Source of the DNA: Candidatus Latescibacterota bacterium
Lineage (GTDB): Bacteria > Latescibacterota > MVCY01 > DTYK01
Reading direction: 5' to 3'
DNA length: 8,371 nt
Assembly: GCA_012961925.1 (NCBI GenBank)
Contig: DTYK01000153.1
Location: 1 to 8,371 of the forward strand
Shown: piece after piece, positions 1 through 6,527 of the stretch
Layout of the letters: each line of letters starts with the position of its first letter
Position numbering within the stretch: position 1 is the stretch's first letter
The notes under the pieces: model-generated
What the model saw: only the letters and a program-made list of their open reading frames with translations
Database searches by the model: none
Told to the model about the DNA's origin: nothing
Translations under genes and position numbers: made by a program

Positions 1-525
1 AAAGGAGAACAATATAGAGCCTCCCAGGGAGATACCTCCAGCAAGCTCAGATGTCTTGACGACCGGGGATAACCCCAGCCCTATTATTGAAGCCAGTACT
101 GCAAGGATAAAACCCGATATTGGGCCGGCTGCACCAATTTCGACCAGGGCCTTTCGGTTAGGTATCTGCGACTTGAGCCGGATAATCGCGCCAAAGGTCC
201 CTATGAAAGAAGGGGCCGGGATGAAATACGGTAAGGTCGCCCTGACACCCCACTTACGGGATGTGAAGTAATGCCCCATCTCATGTACCCCGAGGATGGT
301 AAGCAACGTCGCTGAAAAAGGAATGCCACGGTAGATCTGTAGAGGATCGGAGAATGGGTTGACACCTGCCTGCATTGCGCCGGCCACCATTGTTGTAAAT
401 ACAGTGGCCACTAAGAGCAGTGCCTGAACCCGTGGGATAGATGGCTTCTGGCGTACAGGTTCTATTTCATAAGCCTCTAAAAAGATGCCTTCTCCACCGT
501 TTCCCCGTTTAAATCTGATGTCCAT
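1..525 (-). CDS. Site-2-protease-type (M50) membrane metalloprotease, N-terminal part
   Basis: The frame is open from the ATG at 525-523 to the window edge (175 codons, no stop), so the C-terminal part is missing. An in-frame TAG lies four codons upstream of this ATG with no other start between, which fixes the start, although the ribosome site (GAGGATAGGG) is weak. The HExxH zinc motif of M50 proteases is seen as HEMGH at residues 81-85, preceded by a hydrophobic segment (about 70-80). Other hydrophobic segments lie at about 33-51 and 132-153. The stretch with PYFIPAP (99-105) and GTFGAIIRLKS (109-119), followed by RKALVEIGAAGPISG, resembles the bacterial/plastid EGY-like branch of site-2 proteases. 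Such proteins cut substrates within the membrane; the second zinc-ligand motif (NxxPxxxxDG) would lie beyond the window. It is separated from the upstream tldE by 111 bp. The substrate is unknown. Family call is firm. Confidence 0.9.
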   Translation of the reverse strand, partial: MDIRFKRGNGGEGIFLEAYEIEPVRQKPSIPRVQALLLVATVFTTMVAGAMQAGVNPFSDPLQIYRGIPFSATLLTILGVHEMGHYFTSRKWGVRATLPYFIPAPSFIGTFGAIIRLKSQIPNRKALVEIGAAGPISGFILAVLASIIGLGLSPVVKTSELAGGISLGGSILFSF

Positions 526-636
526 AACCGCACCCTATCCTCGAATGATCTATTGAACTGCTTCTCTTTGCTCCGAAAATAGTTTTTCATGCTTCATGGT
601 GCCCTGCAAGGGCATGAGGCGTTTGGTCGGATATCT

Positions 637-1986
637 TCATATCCCGCTCGCCACGCTCACATCCGGGAGGCAGAGAGGAGGCACCTGGAGGTTACCGATC
701 TCCTCACACCGATCCCCCACTGCAACAAGATCCTTGAGGAGATGATAGATGTTTCCTGATATCATCGTATCCTTAACCCTTCCAGTGATCATCCCCTTTT
801 CTATCCTGTACCCGAGGTGTACGTTCAGAGAGAAATCACCTGCCATCAGGTTGCTCTGACCTCCTCCCAAGGCCTGATAGACTATCAGCCCTGACTCCAG
901 AGACCCAATCATCTCTTCCAGCGGTGTCTTGTCAGGATGAATAACGAGGTTTGTGGTCTCCGGAGTCGGTAGGGAATCAAATCCGCGCCCTCCGTTTCCT
1001 GTAGGGCGACACCCCATTATTCCGGCCGTCTGGAGGTCGAATAGATAACCTCTCAGAACGCCGTTCTCAAAGAGTACCGTTCTTCCCGTAGGCACTCCCT
1101 CACCGTCGAAGGGGGCACTTCCAACGCCATAATCAATCCTTCCGTCATCCACGATCGTAAGCCTCTTGTCCAGAAGAGGCTCCCCGATCCTGTTGGCCAA
1201 AGGCGAGGACCCTTTCTGCACCATCTTGCCATTGGTACCAATCTCTAATGCCTCCAGTAGATCGGCCAGCACTTCGGGAACAAAGATAACAGGCATCCTT
1301 CCCGTCTTCACCTCAGCCACCGCGTCGGCCAGCTTCACCTTTCTTACCAGGGAGCCTACATATCCTTCGGTCTCCAACCTCAGTTTACCTGAAGTTCTGC
1401 CTTCTTCTACCAATAGAAACCCCTGGTCGTTAACCACCATCCCCATGATATAGTATCGGAAGACCGTCTTCTCGTAACTTCGGTCCAACCCAGATGTATT
1501 AACGATCCTCACCTGTTTGCGCGTCTTCCCAATTAGGATGTCGGTCAAAACTTCGGGCCTGGCCTCCTTTATCAGTTCAATTGCCTTCCTGCCTTCCTCC
1601 ACAGCCTTTTGCAGGGTGAAATTCAGAACGTGCTCATCAACGAGCTTTAAATCGTCGACACCTGAAGCTGGGCTACTCTTGTCGTTATGGGCCCACTCCA
1701 CTGACCCGGGAAGCTCGAACCGCGCTGCTTGTCCAAACCTGGCGCTTGAAACCGCATTCCCGACAAGCTCCTCTGCCTTTGAATCATCGGTCGTGCTCGA
1801 AAATCCGATCCTTCCATCAACGATGACCCGCAGACCCACACCACTCTCATATTTTGTCTCGACTGTAGCGAGCCTCCCGGCCTTGAACTGGACGGAGGTG
1901 GTCTCTGAGTTGACCTGAATAACCTCCGCTGCCTCAGCTCTACTTTTTGCTATCTCCAGGTTCCTATATATAAAATCCTCTCGCAT
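637..1986 (-). CDS. tldE: TldE/PmbA-like subunit of the TldD/E metalloprotease
   Basis: This is the partner subunit of TldD in the TldD/TldE heterodimeric protease, which in E. coli trims the microcin B17 leader and degrades unfolded peptides such as CcdA. The frame stays open upstream to 2079, but I start at the ATG at 1986: it gives 449 aa (the family length), begins at the conserved N-terminus (MREDFIYRNLEIAK), and lies 11 nt after the tldD stop instead of overlapping it by 82 nt. Typical PmbA signatures are present: FDGEGVPTGRTVLFENG, followed by PTGNGGRG, then a C-terminal ISGN. The HExxxH motif of TldD is absent at the equivalent place (residues FVPEVLADLLEAL), as expected for the non-catalytic subunit. 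It is certainly translated with tldD, probably by coupling, since the only purine stretch before the ATG is CAGG or the GGGTAG containing the tldD stop. A gene symbol of pmbA would serve equally. Confidence 0.9.
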   Translation of the reverse strand: MREDFIYRNLEIAKSRAEAAEVIQVNSETTSVQFKAGRLATVETKYESGVGLRVIVDGRIGFSSTTDDSKAEELVGNAVSSARFGQAARFELPGSVEWAHNDKSSPASGVDDLKLVDEHVLNFTLQKAVEEGRKAIELIKEARPEVLTDILIGKTRKQVRIVNTSGLDRSYEKTVFRYYIMGMVVNDQGFLLVEEGRTSGKLRLETEGYVGSLVRKVKLADAVAEVKTGRMPVIFVPEVLADLLEALEIGTNGKMVQKGSSPLANRIGEPLLDKRLTIVDDGRIDYGVGSAPFDGEGVPTGRTVLFENGVLRGYLFDLQTAGIMGCRPTGNGGRGFDSLPTPETTNLVIHPDKTPLEEMIGSLESGLIVYQALGGGQSNLMAGDFSLNVHLGYRIEKGMITGRVKDTMISGNIYHLLKDLVAVGDRCEEIGNLQVPPLCLPDVSVASGI

Positions 1987-1997
1987 CCTGGTGTCGT

Positions 1998-3353
1998 CTA
2001 CCCGATCAGAATCTTCTTCACGCGTATATGGGGTCCACCATCGGAGACCGGCAGAGGGCTCTGGCCCTGCTTCCCGCAACCCCCCAGGCCCCCTTTAAGC
2101 CTGAGATCATCGCCAATGGCGTCTATGTTCATCAAGGTCTCGAACACGTTGCCGCTCAACACCACATCCCTGACCATTGGACCTAACTTGCCATCTTTAA
2201 TGAGATAAGCCTTCATGGCGGTGAAGGTAAACATCTCAAGTCCGGTCTGGCCACCGAGTACCCCGATGGCATAAATGCCATCCTTCACCTCAGAAAGCAT
2301 CTCCTCGAACTTCCATTCTCTTGGCTCTATGTATGTACAGCTCATCCTGACTATAGGCCTGAACCGGTAGTCGAGGGCCCTGGCATTGCCTGTCGGTTCC
2401 TCCCCCATCCTCCCGGCTGTCTCCCTTGAATGGAGATGGCCGGATAATATGCCTTCCCGTATCAGGTAGGTCCTCCTGCTAAGAACCCCTTCATCATCAT
2501 ATCTGTTATACCCGTTCTCCTGGGGAAGGGATCCGTCATCCACAATCGAGAGCTCATCCGGACCGAATCGAGTGCCGGGCTTCATCTTCTCCAGTAGCTC
2601 CGGATTATCGTACAGGAAGTCTGCTTCGCTGAGATGGCCGAAGGCTTCATGGACGAAGACCCCGGAGAGTTCAGGGTCAAGTATGACGGTGTACTGCCCG
2701 GGGCTAACCTTAGGCGCTGAGAGTAGATCCACAGCGTCTTTCACGCTCTTCTCTATCTCATGCTCCAGATCGGTCACGACGCGGTAGCCCCGTCGATCAC
2801 CTTTGCTGCCCCAGGCCCTCTGAAGGTTAATACCATCCCTGGCTATAGCAGAATAGGATATACCCGTATATACTTTCTCCTGCTCAATATAGCAACCCTC
2901 AGAATTACCAAAAACCTCTTTCACAATAGTATCCCTGTAAACTACACGGGAGGTCTGAACCTTAGGAGAATTAAGGATGATCTGGTTATATCGCCTGACC
3001 AGCTCTTCCTTCTCTTCCAGGGATACATCCCGAGGATCAAGACCCACCTTCTCGTCCACGATCTCGTGAACAACAGGGACGCGGGCCAGCCCGGCCGCAT
3101 CGCCACCGATGAGCCTGGCCTGATTTACTGCATCACGTGCACACCTGGGGAGCTCGTTGAGGTCATTGAAGGAGGCAAATCCCCAGCCTCCTTTGTGATA
3201 GACCCTCACGTTTCCGCCAAGAACGGTTTTCGTACCCGCATCTTCGAGTTCTTTTCCAACATAAACAACACTGGTCCTCGACTTCTCCTCGAGCCTGACC
3301 TCAACGTAGTCGGCAGAGACCGTACTCAGAACCTTTTTAAGGATCGATTCCAT
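1998..3353 (-). CDS. tldD: TldD metalloprotease, catalytic subunit
   Basis: 451 aa, full family length. It carries the zinc-binding HExxxH motif as HEAFGH at residues 235-240 within GVFVHEAFGHLSEADF, and the C-terminal GGLGGCGKQGQSPLPVSDGG stretch (about 421-440), whose Cys426 corresponds to the third metal ligand known from the E. coli TldD structure. Other family signatures include SIVDDGSLP (269-277), YDDEGV (285-290) and EPTGNARA (319-326). All metal-binding residues are therefore intact and the protein should be catalytically competent. The downstream tldE follows after 11 nt, so the two are cotranscribed. The ATG at 3353 has no obvious Shine-Dalgarno sequence. A possible promoter lies at 3470-3498, but readthrough from the PorV-like gene upstream is equally possible because I see no terminator between them. 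Natural substrate here is unknown; no modified-peptide precursor gene is visible in the window. Confidence 0.93.
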   Translation of the reverse strand: MESILKKVLSTVSADYVEVRLEEKSRTSVVYVGKELEDAGTKTVLGGNVRVYHKGGWGFASFNDLNELPRCARDAVNQARLIGGDAAGLARVPVVHEIVDEKVGLDPRDVSLEEKEELVRRYNQIILNSPKVQTSRVVYRDTIVKEVFGNSEGCYIEQEKVYTGISYSAIARDGINLQRAWGSKGDRRGYRVVTDLEHEIEKSVKDAVDLLSAPKVSPGQYTVILDPELSGVFVHEAFGHLSEADFLYDNPELLEKMKPGTRFGPDELSIVDDGSLPQENGYNRYDDEGVLSRRTYLIREGILSGHLHSRETAGRMGEEPTGNARALDYRFRPIVRMSCTYIEPREWKFEEMLSEVKDGIYAIGVLGGQTGLEMFTFTAMKAYLIKDGKLGPMVRDVVLSGNVFETLMNIDAIGDDLRLKGGLGGCGKQGQSPLPVSDGGPHIRVKKILIG

Positions 3354-3380
3354 CTGTCATACCGTGGCATTCCACAGGAG

Positions 3381-3467
3381 TTAATGCTTTAGCATTTCAT
3401 CCTGGGTAAGACGTGCCTCCGAGCTTGTAGCGAAGTCTTCGGGCTCAAACCGACAAGAGTTCGTCAC
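3381..3467 (-). other. Possible 28-codon reading frame in the tldD leader
   Basis: A GTG at 3467 opens 28 codons ending in TAA at 3383-3381, preceded by a purine-rich GGAAGG at about 8 nt. The peptide is hydrophilic (VTNSCRFEPEDFATSSEARL is its first part) with no membrane segment and no recognised domain. The same DNA contains a CGAAG-T-CTTCG dyad (3431-3441) inside GAGC/GCTC arms (3421-3424, 3443-3446) and an AATGCT-TT-AGCATT dyad (3383-3396). It may therefore be a small interspersed repeat or leader structure and not a gene. It also conflicts with the candidate promoter at 3470-3498, whose start point would fall at or just after the GTG. Weakly supported. Confidence 0.2.
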
Positions 3468-3469
3468 TT

Positions 3470-3498
3470 ATTATCCTTCCTTTTCTTTGCTTGCTCAA
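3470..3498 (-). promoter_or_regulatory. Candidate sigma-70 promoter for tldD-tldE
   Basis: On the minus strand TTGAGC (3498-3493) is followed after 17 nt by GATAAT (3475-3470): four of six and five of six matches to the -35 and -10 consensus with optimal spacing. Transcription would begin near 3463, giving a leader of about 110 nt before tldD. It lies just after the PorV-like gene's stop codon, the right place for a separate tldDE promoter. It is purine-rich sequence where chance matches are likely, so confidence is modest. Confidence 0.35.
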
Positions 3499-3516
3499 AG
3501 CCTTCGCCCCAACCAG

Positions 3517-4440
3517 CTACAGCTCTAACCGGAGGGAGAACCGATGGGTATCCCCTAAGTCTAAGTAATAGGGAACCCATGCGTAATCTATCCTCCAGCC
3601 CGCAAACCTGATACCTAAACCCGCAGAGATGTTCCTTTCCTGATATCCCGTCTGATATCCGACCCGCAGGGAAAACAGGTCCAGAAAGCTGTATTCAATG
3701 CCGGCCTGGATGCTTTTCCAGTAGTCATCAGGGACACGTAGATCGAGACAAACCAGGATGTCTCCGAAGGGATCGGAAAATTTGTAGGACGCCCCGAGGT
3801 TCAACTCCTTCGGGAGCTTAATCCTTTCCTCCCTCATCCTATTCGTCCTTCCCAGGTTGCGAACTGAGAGGCCAAGGTTAAGCCCTGTAACAGGGGTCTG
3901 ATAAAGGAGACCAGCATCGAAAGCGACCCCCGATGCACTCTCGATATATATCTTCTCATATAAAAATTTTCCTGTGATCCCGATATCAAAGTTATTACTG
4001 ACGGACCAGGCAGAGGAGAGTCCCAACATCACATCGTAGACGTTGAAGGTGCCCAGGGGTTGCCTTGTCGGACCCGTTCTTCGTTCCAGTTCACCGGCGG
4101 AATTGAAGGCAAGGCTTATGCTGAAGGCTCTTCGGCCGTTGCCGGTGGCCAGCCCTCCGTATTCGTATCTTATCCCTTGAAGCCATTGAGTATGCATCAA
4201 GCTCACATCCCTGCCTTTGATCTTTGCCAATCCGGCGGGATTCCAGTAACTTGTGGTCTGGTCACCTGCCACCGCTGTATATGCTCCAGCCATAGCTACA
4301 GCTCGGGCGCCCACCCCGATCTTCAGAAAGGCCATGCCCGTCGTCCCAGCGTCATCATGGATGCGAGCGCCGAAAGCCAGATCAACAACGCCAGCTAAAA
4401 CTCCAACGACCGTAAGGACCTTAAAGGATCTATATGACAT
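3517..4440 (-). CDS. PorV/PorQ-family outer-membrane beta-barrel protein
   Basis: The mature N-terminus contains the family hallmark: TTGMAFLKIGVGARAVAMAG, followed by AYTAVAGDQTTSYWNPAGLA. The rest is alternating-residue beta-strand sequence with repeated GLxxxW/LGLSxRNLG-type elements, ending in HRFSLRLEL as a barrel strand would. PorV of Bacteroidetes is an FadL-like barrel and shuttle of the type IX secretion system, but relatives occur in many diderm lineages without type IX secretion, and none of its other components is visible here. I start at the ATG at 4440 (307 aa), which begins a signal peptide: MSYRSFK n-region, then VLTVVGVLAGVV, with likely cleavage near AFG/A at residues 22-25. 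The frame stays open to an ATG at 4584, but the additional 48 residues look like leader RNA: they contain a long hairpin and would bury the signal peptide. No Shine-Dalgarno sequence is adjacent to 4440; GGGGAGG lies about 41 nt upstream. Family call is firm, function and exact start are not. Confidence 0.82.
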   Translation of the reverse strand: MSYRSFKVLTVVGVLAGVVDLAFGARIHDDAGTTGMAFLKIGVGARAVAMAGAYTAVAGDQTTSYWNPAGLAKIKGRDVSLMHTQWLQGIRYEYGGLATGNGRRAFSISLAFNSAGELERRTGPTRQPLGTFNVYDVMLGLSSAWSVSNNFDIGITGKFLYEKIYIESASGVAFDAGLLYQTPVTGLNLGLSVRNLGRTNRMREERIKLPKELNLGASYKFSDPFGDILVCLDLRVPDDYWKSIQAGIEYSFLDLFSLRVGYQTGYQERNISAGLGIRFAGWRIDYAWVPYYLDLGDTHRFSLRLEL

Positions 4441-4481
4441 GGGAATGGAAAAAGTTGAAGGATGAACTCTCAGGAATATGT

Positions 4482-4488
4482 CCTCCCC
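4482..4488 (-). promoter_or_regulatory. Strong Shine-Dalgarno-like GGGGAGG without a normal start codon
   Basis: GGGGAGG on the minus strand lies 41 nt upstream of the ATG chosen for the PorV-like gene. At 8 nt downstream is an in-frame CTG (4473-4471), which would add 11 residues before the signal peptide; no ATG, GTG or TTG stands at a usable distance. It could be a ribosome standby site, a site for a rare CTG start, or chance. Confidence 0.35.
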
Positions 4489-4511
4489 TATGGTTTCCCT
4501 TTTCACCCCAG

Positions 4512-4564
4512 ATCCGGAAACGCTGAATGAACACCGATGTTTTTCAGTGTTCAACTTTCCGGAT
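4512..4564 (-). promoter_or_regulatory. Long stem-loop in the leader of the PorV-like gene
   Basis: On the minus strand ATCCGGAAA (4564-4556) and TTTCCGGAT (4520-4512) form a perfect 9-bp outer stem. Inside it GAACAC (4552-4547) pairs with GTGTTC (4534-4529), extendable by a wobble and a GC pair, with an A-rich terminal loop. An asymmetric internal loop (3 and 8 nt) separates the two stems. It lies about 40 nt after the predicted transcription start. It is not followed by a T-run, so it is not an intrinsic terminator. It matches no riboswitch that I recognise. Confidence 0.55.
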
Positions 4565-4610
4565 TTAGGTTCGGAACAGACCATGGAGAAAACGCCCGGA
4601 AGTAAAAGTT

Positions 4611-4639
4611 AATGTAACAAAAGAGAAGTGGCTTGTCAA
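4611..4639 (-). promoter_or_regulatory. Sigma-70 promoter of the PorV-like gene
   Basis: A perfect TTGACA -35 box (4639-4634) is followed after exactly 17 nt by TACATT (4616-4611), four of six -10 matches with an additional TG one base upstream (extended -10: TG-T-TACATT). Transcription should begin near 4604, giving a leader of about 164 nt to the ATG at 4440. It lies downstream of the groEL terminator, so the PorV-like gene is an independent unit, possibly including tldDE by readthrough. Confidence 0.7.
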
Positions 4640-4650
4640 GCCCTTTTGTT
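4616..4650. promoter_or_regulatory. Dyad symmetry overlapping the PorV-like promoter
   Basis: The plus strand reads AACAAAAG (4616-4623), six unpaired bases, GGCTTG (4630-4635), T, CAAGCC (4637-4642), then CTTTTGTT (4643-4650). The inner 13-bp palindrome is centred on the -35 box and the outer 8-bp arms are also perfect. As RNA the inner loop of one base would not fold fully, so a protein-binding operator is more plausible than a terminator. No regulator is identified. Confidence 0.4.
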
Positions 4651-4698
4651 GCAGGACTCCCAATATAACCGTTTTTAACCGATCCCCTTGAATTGGCC

Positions 4699-4737
4699 GG
4701 TGGAGCCCATCCCTTAGGGTTCCACCCTAATTGCTCC
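4699..4737. repeat. Overlapping inverted repeats upstream of the PorV-like promoter
   Basis: Three mutually exclusive pairings share this block: TTAGGGT/ACCCTAA (4714-4720 and 4724-4730, 3-nt loop), GGTGGA/TCCACC (4699-4704 and 4721-4726) and GGAGC/GCTCC (4702-4706 and 4733-4737). It sits between the groEL terminator and the next promoter. Possible roles include a second terminator without a T-run, an operator or a small repeat; none can be chosen from sequence. Confidence 0.4.
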
Positions 4738-4804
4738 TTTTCACCTATATATATTGGCACTTTTCTTTATAAGGATAAGACCCAATGTTATTAGACCTCA
4801 ATCC

Positions 4805-4838
4805 AAAAGAAAAGATCCCGACAGCCCCTGTCGGGATC
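4805..4838 (-). terminator. Intrinsic terminator of groES-groEL
   Basis: A perfect 11-bp stem, GATCCCGACAG/CTGTCGGGATC (4838-4828 and 4824-4814), with a 3-nt loop is followed on the minus strand by TTTTCTTTT (4813-4805). It lies 52 bp after the groEL stop. There is no T-run on the other strand, so it works in the minus direction only. Confidence 0.93.
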
Positions 4839-4890
4839 TCAAGAGAACCATAGCGAAGTAGACCGCCCCTTTGATTTACAAGCGCACCGT

Positions 4891-6513
4891 TTAGTATCCG
4901 CCGTATCCCCCTCCCGGAGGTGGAGGTGTCTTCTCCTCCTTTTCCGGGATGTCGGTAACCAGGGCCTCAGTGGTCAGAAGCAACGATGCAATACTTACTG
5001 CGTTCTCAACCGCAATCCTGACGACTTTTGTCGGATCAATCACGCCGGCCTCCACAAGGTCTTCATATTTCTCACTTTCAGCATTAAAGCCGAAGGACCC
5101 CTTGCCCTCCTTTATGTGCTGGACAACGATAGCGCCCTCATGGCCGGCGTTCTCAGCTATAAGTCGTGCTGGTTCTTCCAGGGCGCGCCTGATTATATCA
5201 ACACCGACACTTTCGTCGCCCTCTGCTTCTACCCTGTCCAGGGCGGCGATCACTCTGATGAGGGCCACCCCTCCACCAGGTACTATCCCCTCTTCGACCG
5301 CTGCCTTGGTGGCATGTAGGGCATCCTCCACTCGGGCTTTCCTCTCCTTCATCTCTGTTTCAGTAGCTGCTCCCACGTTGATGACAGCTACACCGCCAGC
5401 CAGCTTTGCCAGACGCTCCTGCAGCTTCTCTCTGTCATAATCGGAGGTTGTCTCCTCGATCATACGACGGATCTGCTCTACCCGGCCCTTGATATCCTCC
5501 GATTTGCCACCCCCTTCTACAATGGTGGTGTTGTCCTTGTCGATGGTGACCCTCTTTGCCGTACCCAGATCCGATATCATGGCATTCTCAAGTTTGAAAC
5601 CGGCCTCCTCAGAGATCACCCTCCCACCGGTCAGGATGGCAATATCCTCAAGCATTGCCTTTCGCCTGTCACCGAAGCCAGGGGCTTTGACAGCAGCACA
5701 TTTAAGGGACCCACGGATCTTATTCACAACAAGCGTGGCCAGGGCTTCACCCTCGACATCCTCTGCAATAACCAGGAGAGGCTTGCCCATCTGGGCGACC
5801 TTTTCGAGTATGGGAAGCAGATCCTTCATAGTGGAGATCTTTTTATCGTGGATGAGAATAAGAGCACCTTCCAGCATAGCTTCCATGCTGTCAGGATCTG
5901 TGACGAAGTAGGGGGACAGGTAACCGCGGTCAAACTGCATCCCCTCTACAACCTCGAGAGATGTCTCCGTGGCCTTCGCTTCCTCCACCGTGATGACACC
6001 GTCTTTCCCAACCTTCTCCATACCCTCCGCTATAAGGTCCCCGATGGTCTTATCGTTATTAGCGGAAATTGTGCCAACCTGGGCGATCTCCTTCTTGCCA
6101 GACACAGGCTTGCTTATATTCTTCAGTTCCTCCACAACAACCTTGACAGCCTTCTCCATGCCGCGCTTCAGAGCCATGGGATTAGCTCCAGCCGCAACAT
6201 TCTTCAGGCCCTCTTTGAAGATCACCTGAGCAAGAACGGTTGCCGTGGTCGTTCCATCACCCGCAACGTCACTTGTCTTAGAGGCAACCTCCTTCACCAT
6301 CTGGGCGCCCATGTTCTGATAGGGCTCCTCCAGTTCGATCTCCTTAGCAACGGTGACACCGTCCTTGGTCACAACCGGCGAGCCGAACTTCTTGTCCAGT
6401 ACCACGTTGCGCCCTTTAGGGCCAAGCGTGGCCTTCACCGCCTCGGCCAAGATGTCAACCCCCTTTTTCAATTCATCCCTTGCCTTCGTATCAAACGCCA
6501 ACTGCTTAGCCAT
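4891..6513 (-). CDS. groEL: GroEL (Hsp60) chaperonin
   Basis: 540 aa, a full-length group I chaperonin that folds cytosolic proteins in an ATP-driven double ring capped by GroES. Visible signatures include the nucleotide-binding GPKGRN (31-36), the GDGTTTATV loop with Asp86 (85-93), Asp397 in VEDALHATKAAVEEG matching the ATPase Asp398 of E. coli, and GIVPGGGVAL (409-418) of the equatorial domain. The apical domain carries KAPGFGDRRKAMLEDIA (276-292). The tail is unusual: instead of GGM repeats it ends TPPPPGGGYGGY, a short proline-rich run with tyrosines replacing methionines. The start at 6513 is 14 nt after the groES stop, with AAGGAGG about 6 nt upstream. It is cotranscribed with groES from the CIRCE-controlled promoter and ends at the terminator at 4805-4838. 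Confidence 0.98.
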   Translation of the reverse strand: MAKQLAFDTKARDELKKGVDILAEAVKATLGPKGRNVVLDKKFGSPVVTKDGVTVAKEIELEEPYQNMGAQMVKEVASKTSDVAGDGTTTATVLAQVIFKEGLKNVAAGANPMALKRGMEKAVKVVVEELKNISKPVSGKKEIAQVGTISANNDKTIGDLIAEGMEKVGKDGVITVEEAKATETSLEVVEGMQFDRGYLSPYFVTDPDSMEAMLEGALILIHDKKISTMKDLLPILEKVAQMGKPLLVIAEDVEGEALATLVVNKIRGSLKCAAVKAPGFGDRRKAMLEDIAILTGGRVISEEAGFKLENAMISDLGTAKRVTIDKDNTTIVEGGGKSEDIKGRVEQIRRMIEETTSDYDREKLQERLAKLAGGVAVINVGAATETEMKERKARVEDALHATKAAVEEGIVPGGGVALIRVIAALDRVEAEGDESVGVDIIRRALEEPARLIAENAGHEGAIVVQHIKEGKGSFGFNAESEKYEDLVEAGVIDPTKVVRIAVENAVSIASLLLTTEALVTDIPEKEEKTPPPPGGGYGGY

Positions 6514-6527
6514 GCCAAGCCTCCTTC

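Larger units (their letters stand above)
4441..4890. other. 450-bp gene-free region between groEL and the PorV-like gene
   Basis: No convincing gene lies here. In order of minus-strand transcription it holds the groEL terminator (4805-4838), an AT-rich block (CCTATATATATTGG at 4744-4757), a palindrome-rich block (4699-4737), a strong promoter with an overlapping dyad (4611-4650), a long stem-loop in the leader (4512-4564) and a displaced Shine-Dalgarno sequence (4482-4488). Two minus-strand frames cross it (the extension of the PorV-like frame to 4584, and a GTG frame from 4760 to 4551); both run through these sites and neither resembles a known protein. Confidence 0.7.

Noticed and set aside
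600..614. TGCCCT-gca-AGGGCA hairpin after tldE as a terminator
   Set aside because: A 6-bp stem with no T-run following on the minus strand; at most a weak structure.
1987..2079. Extension of TldE upstream to the ATG at 2079
   Set aside because: It would overlap the conserved end of tldD by 82 nt and add residues unlike the family.
2760..3392. A 210-codon plus-strand frame opposite tldD
   Set aside because: It is antisense to a gene with intact catalytic motifs and has no recognisable domain or ribosome site.
4490..4512. GGGTGAAAAGGGAA-like string suggesting a cobalamin riboswitch
   Set aside because: No B12 box or the other conserved elements are present in the leader; the match is a short purine run.
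4551..4760. A 69-codon minus-strand frame starting with GTG at 4760
   Set aside because: It runs through the palindromes and the TTGACA/TACATT promoter, has no ribosome site and looks like no known protein.
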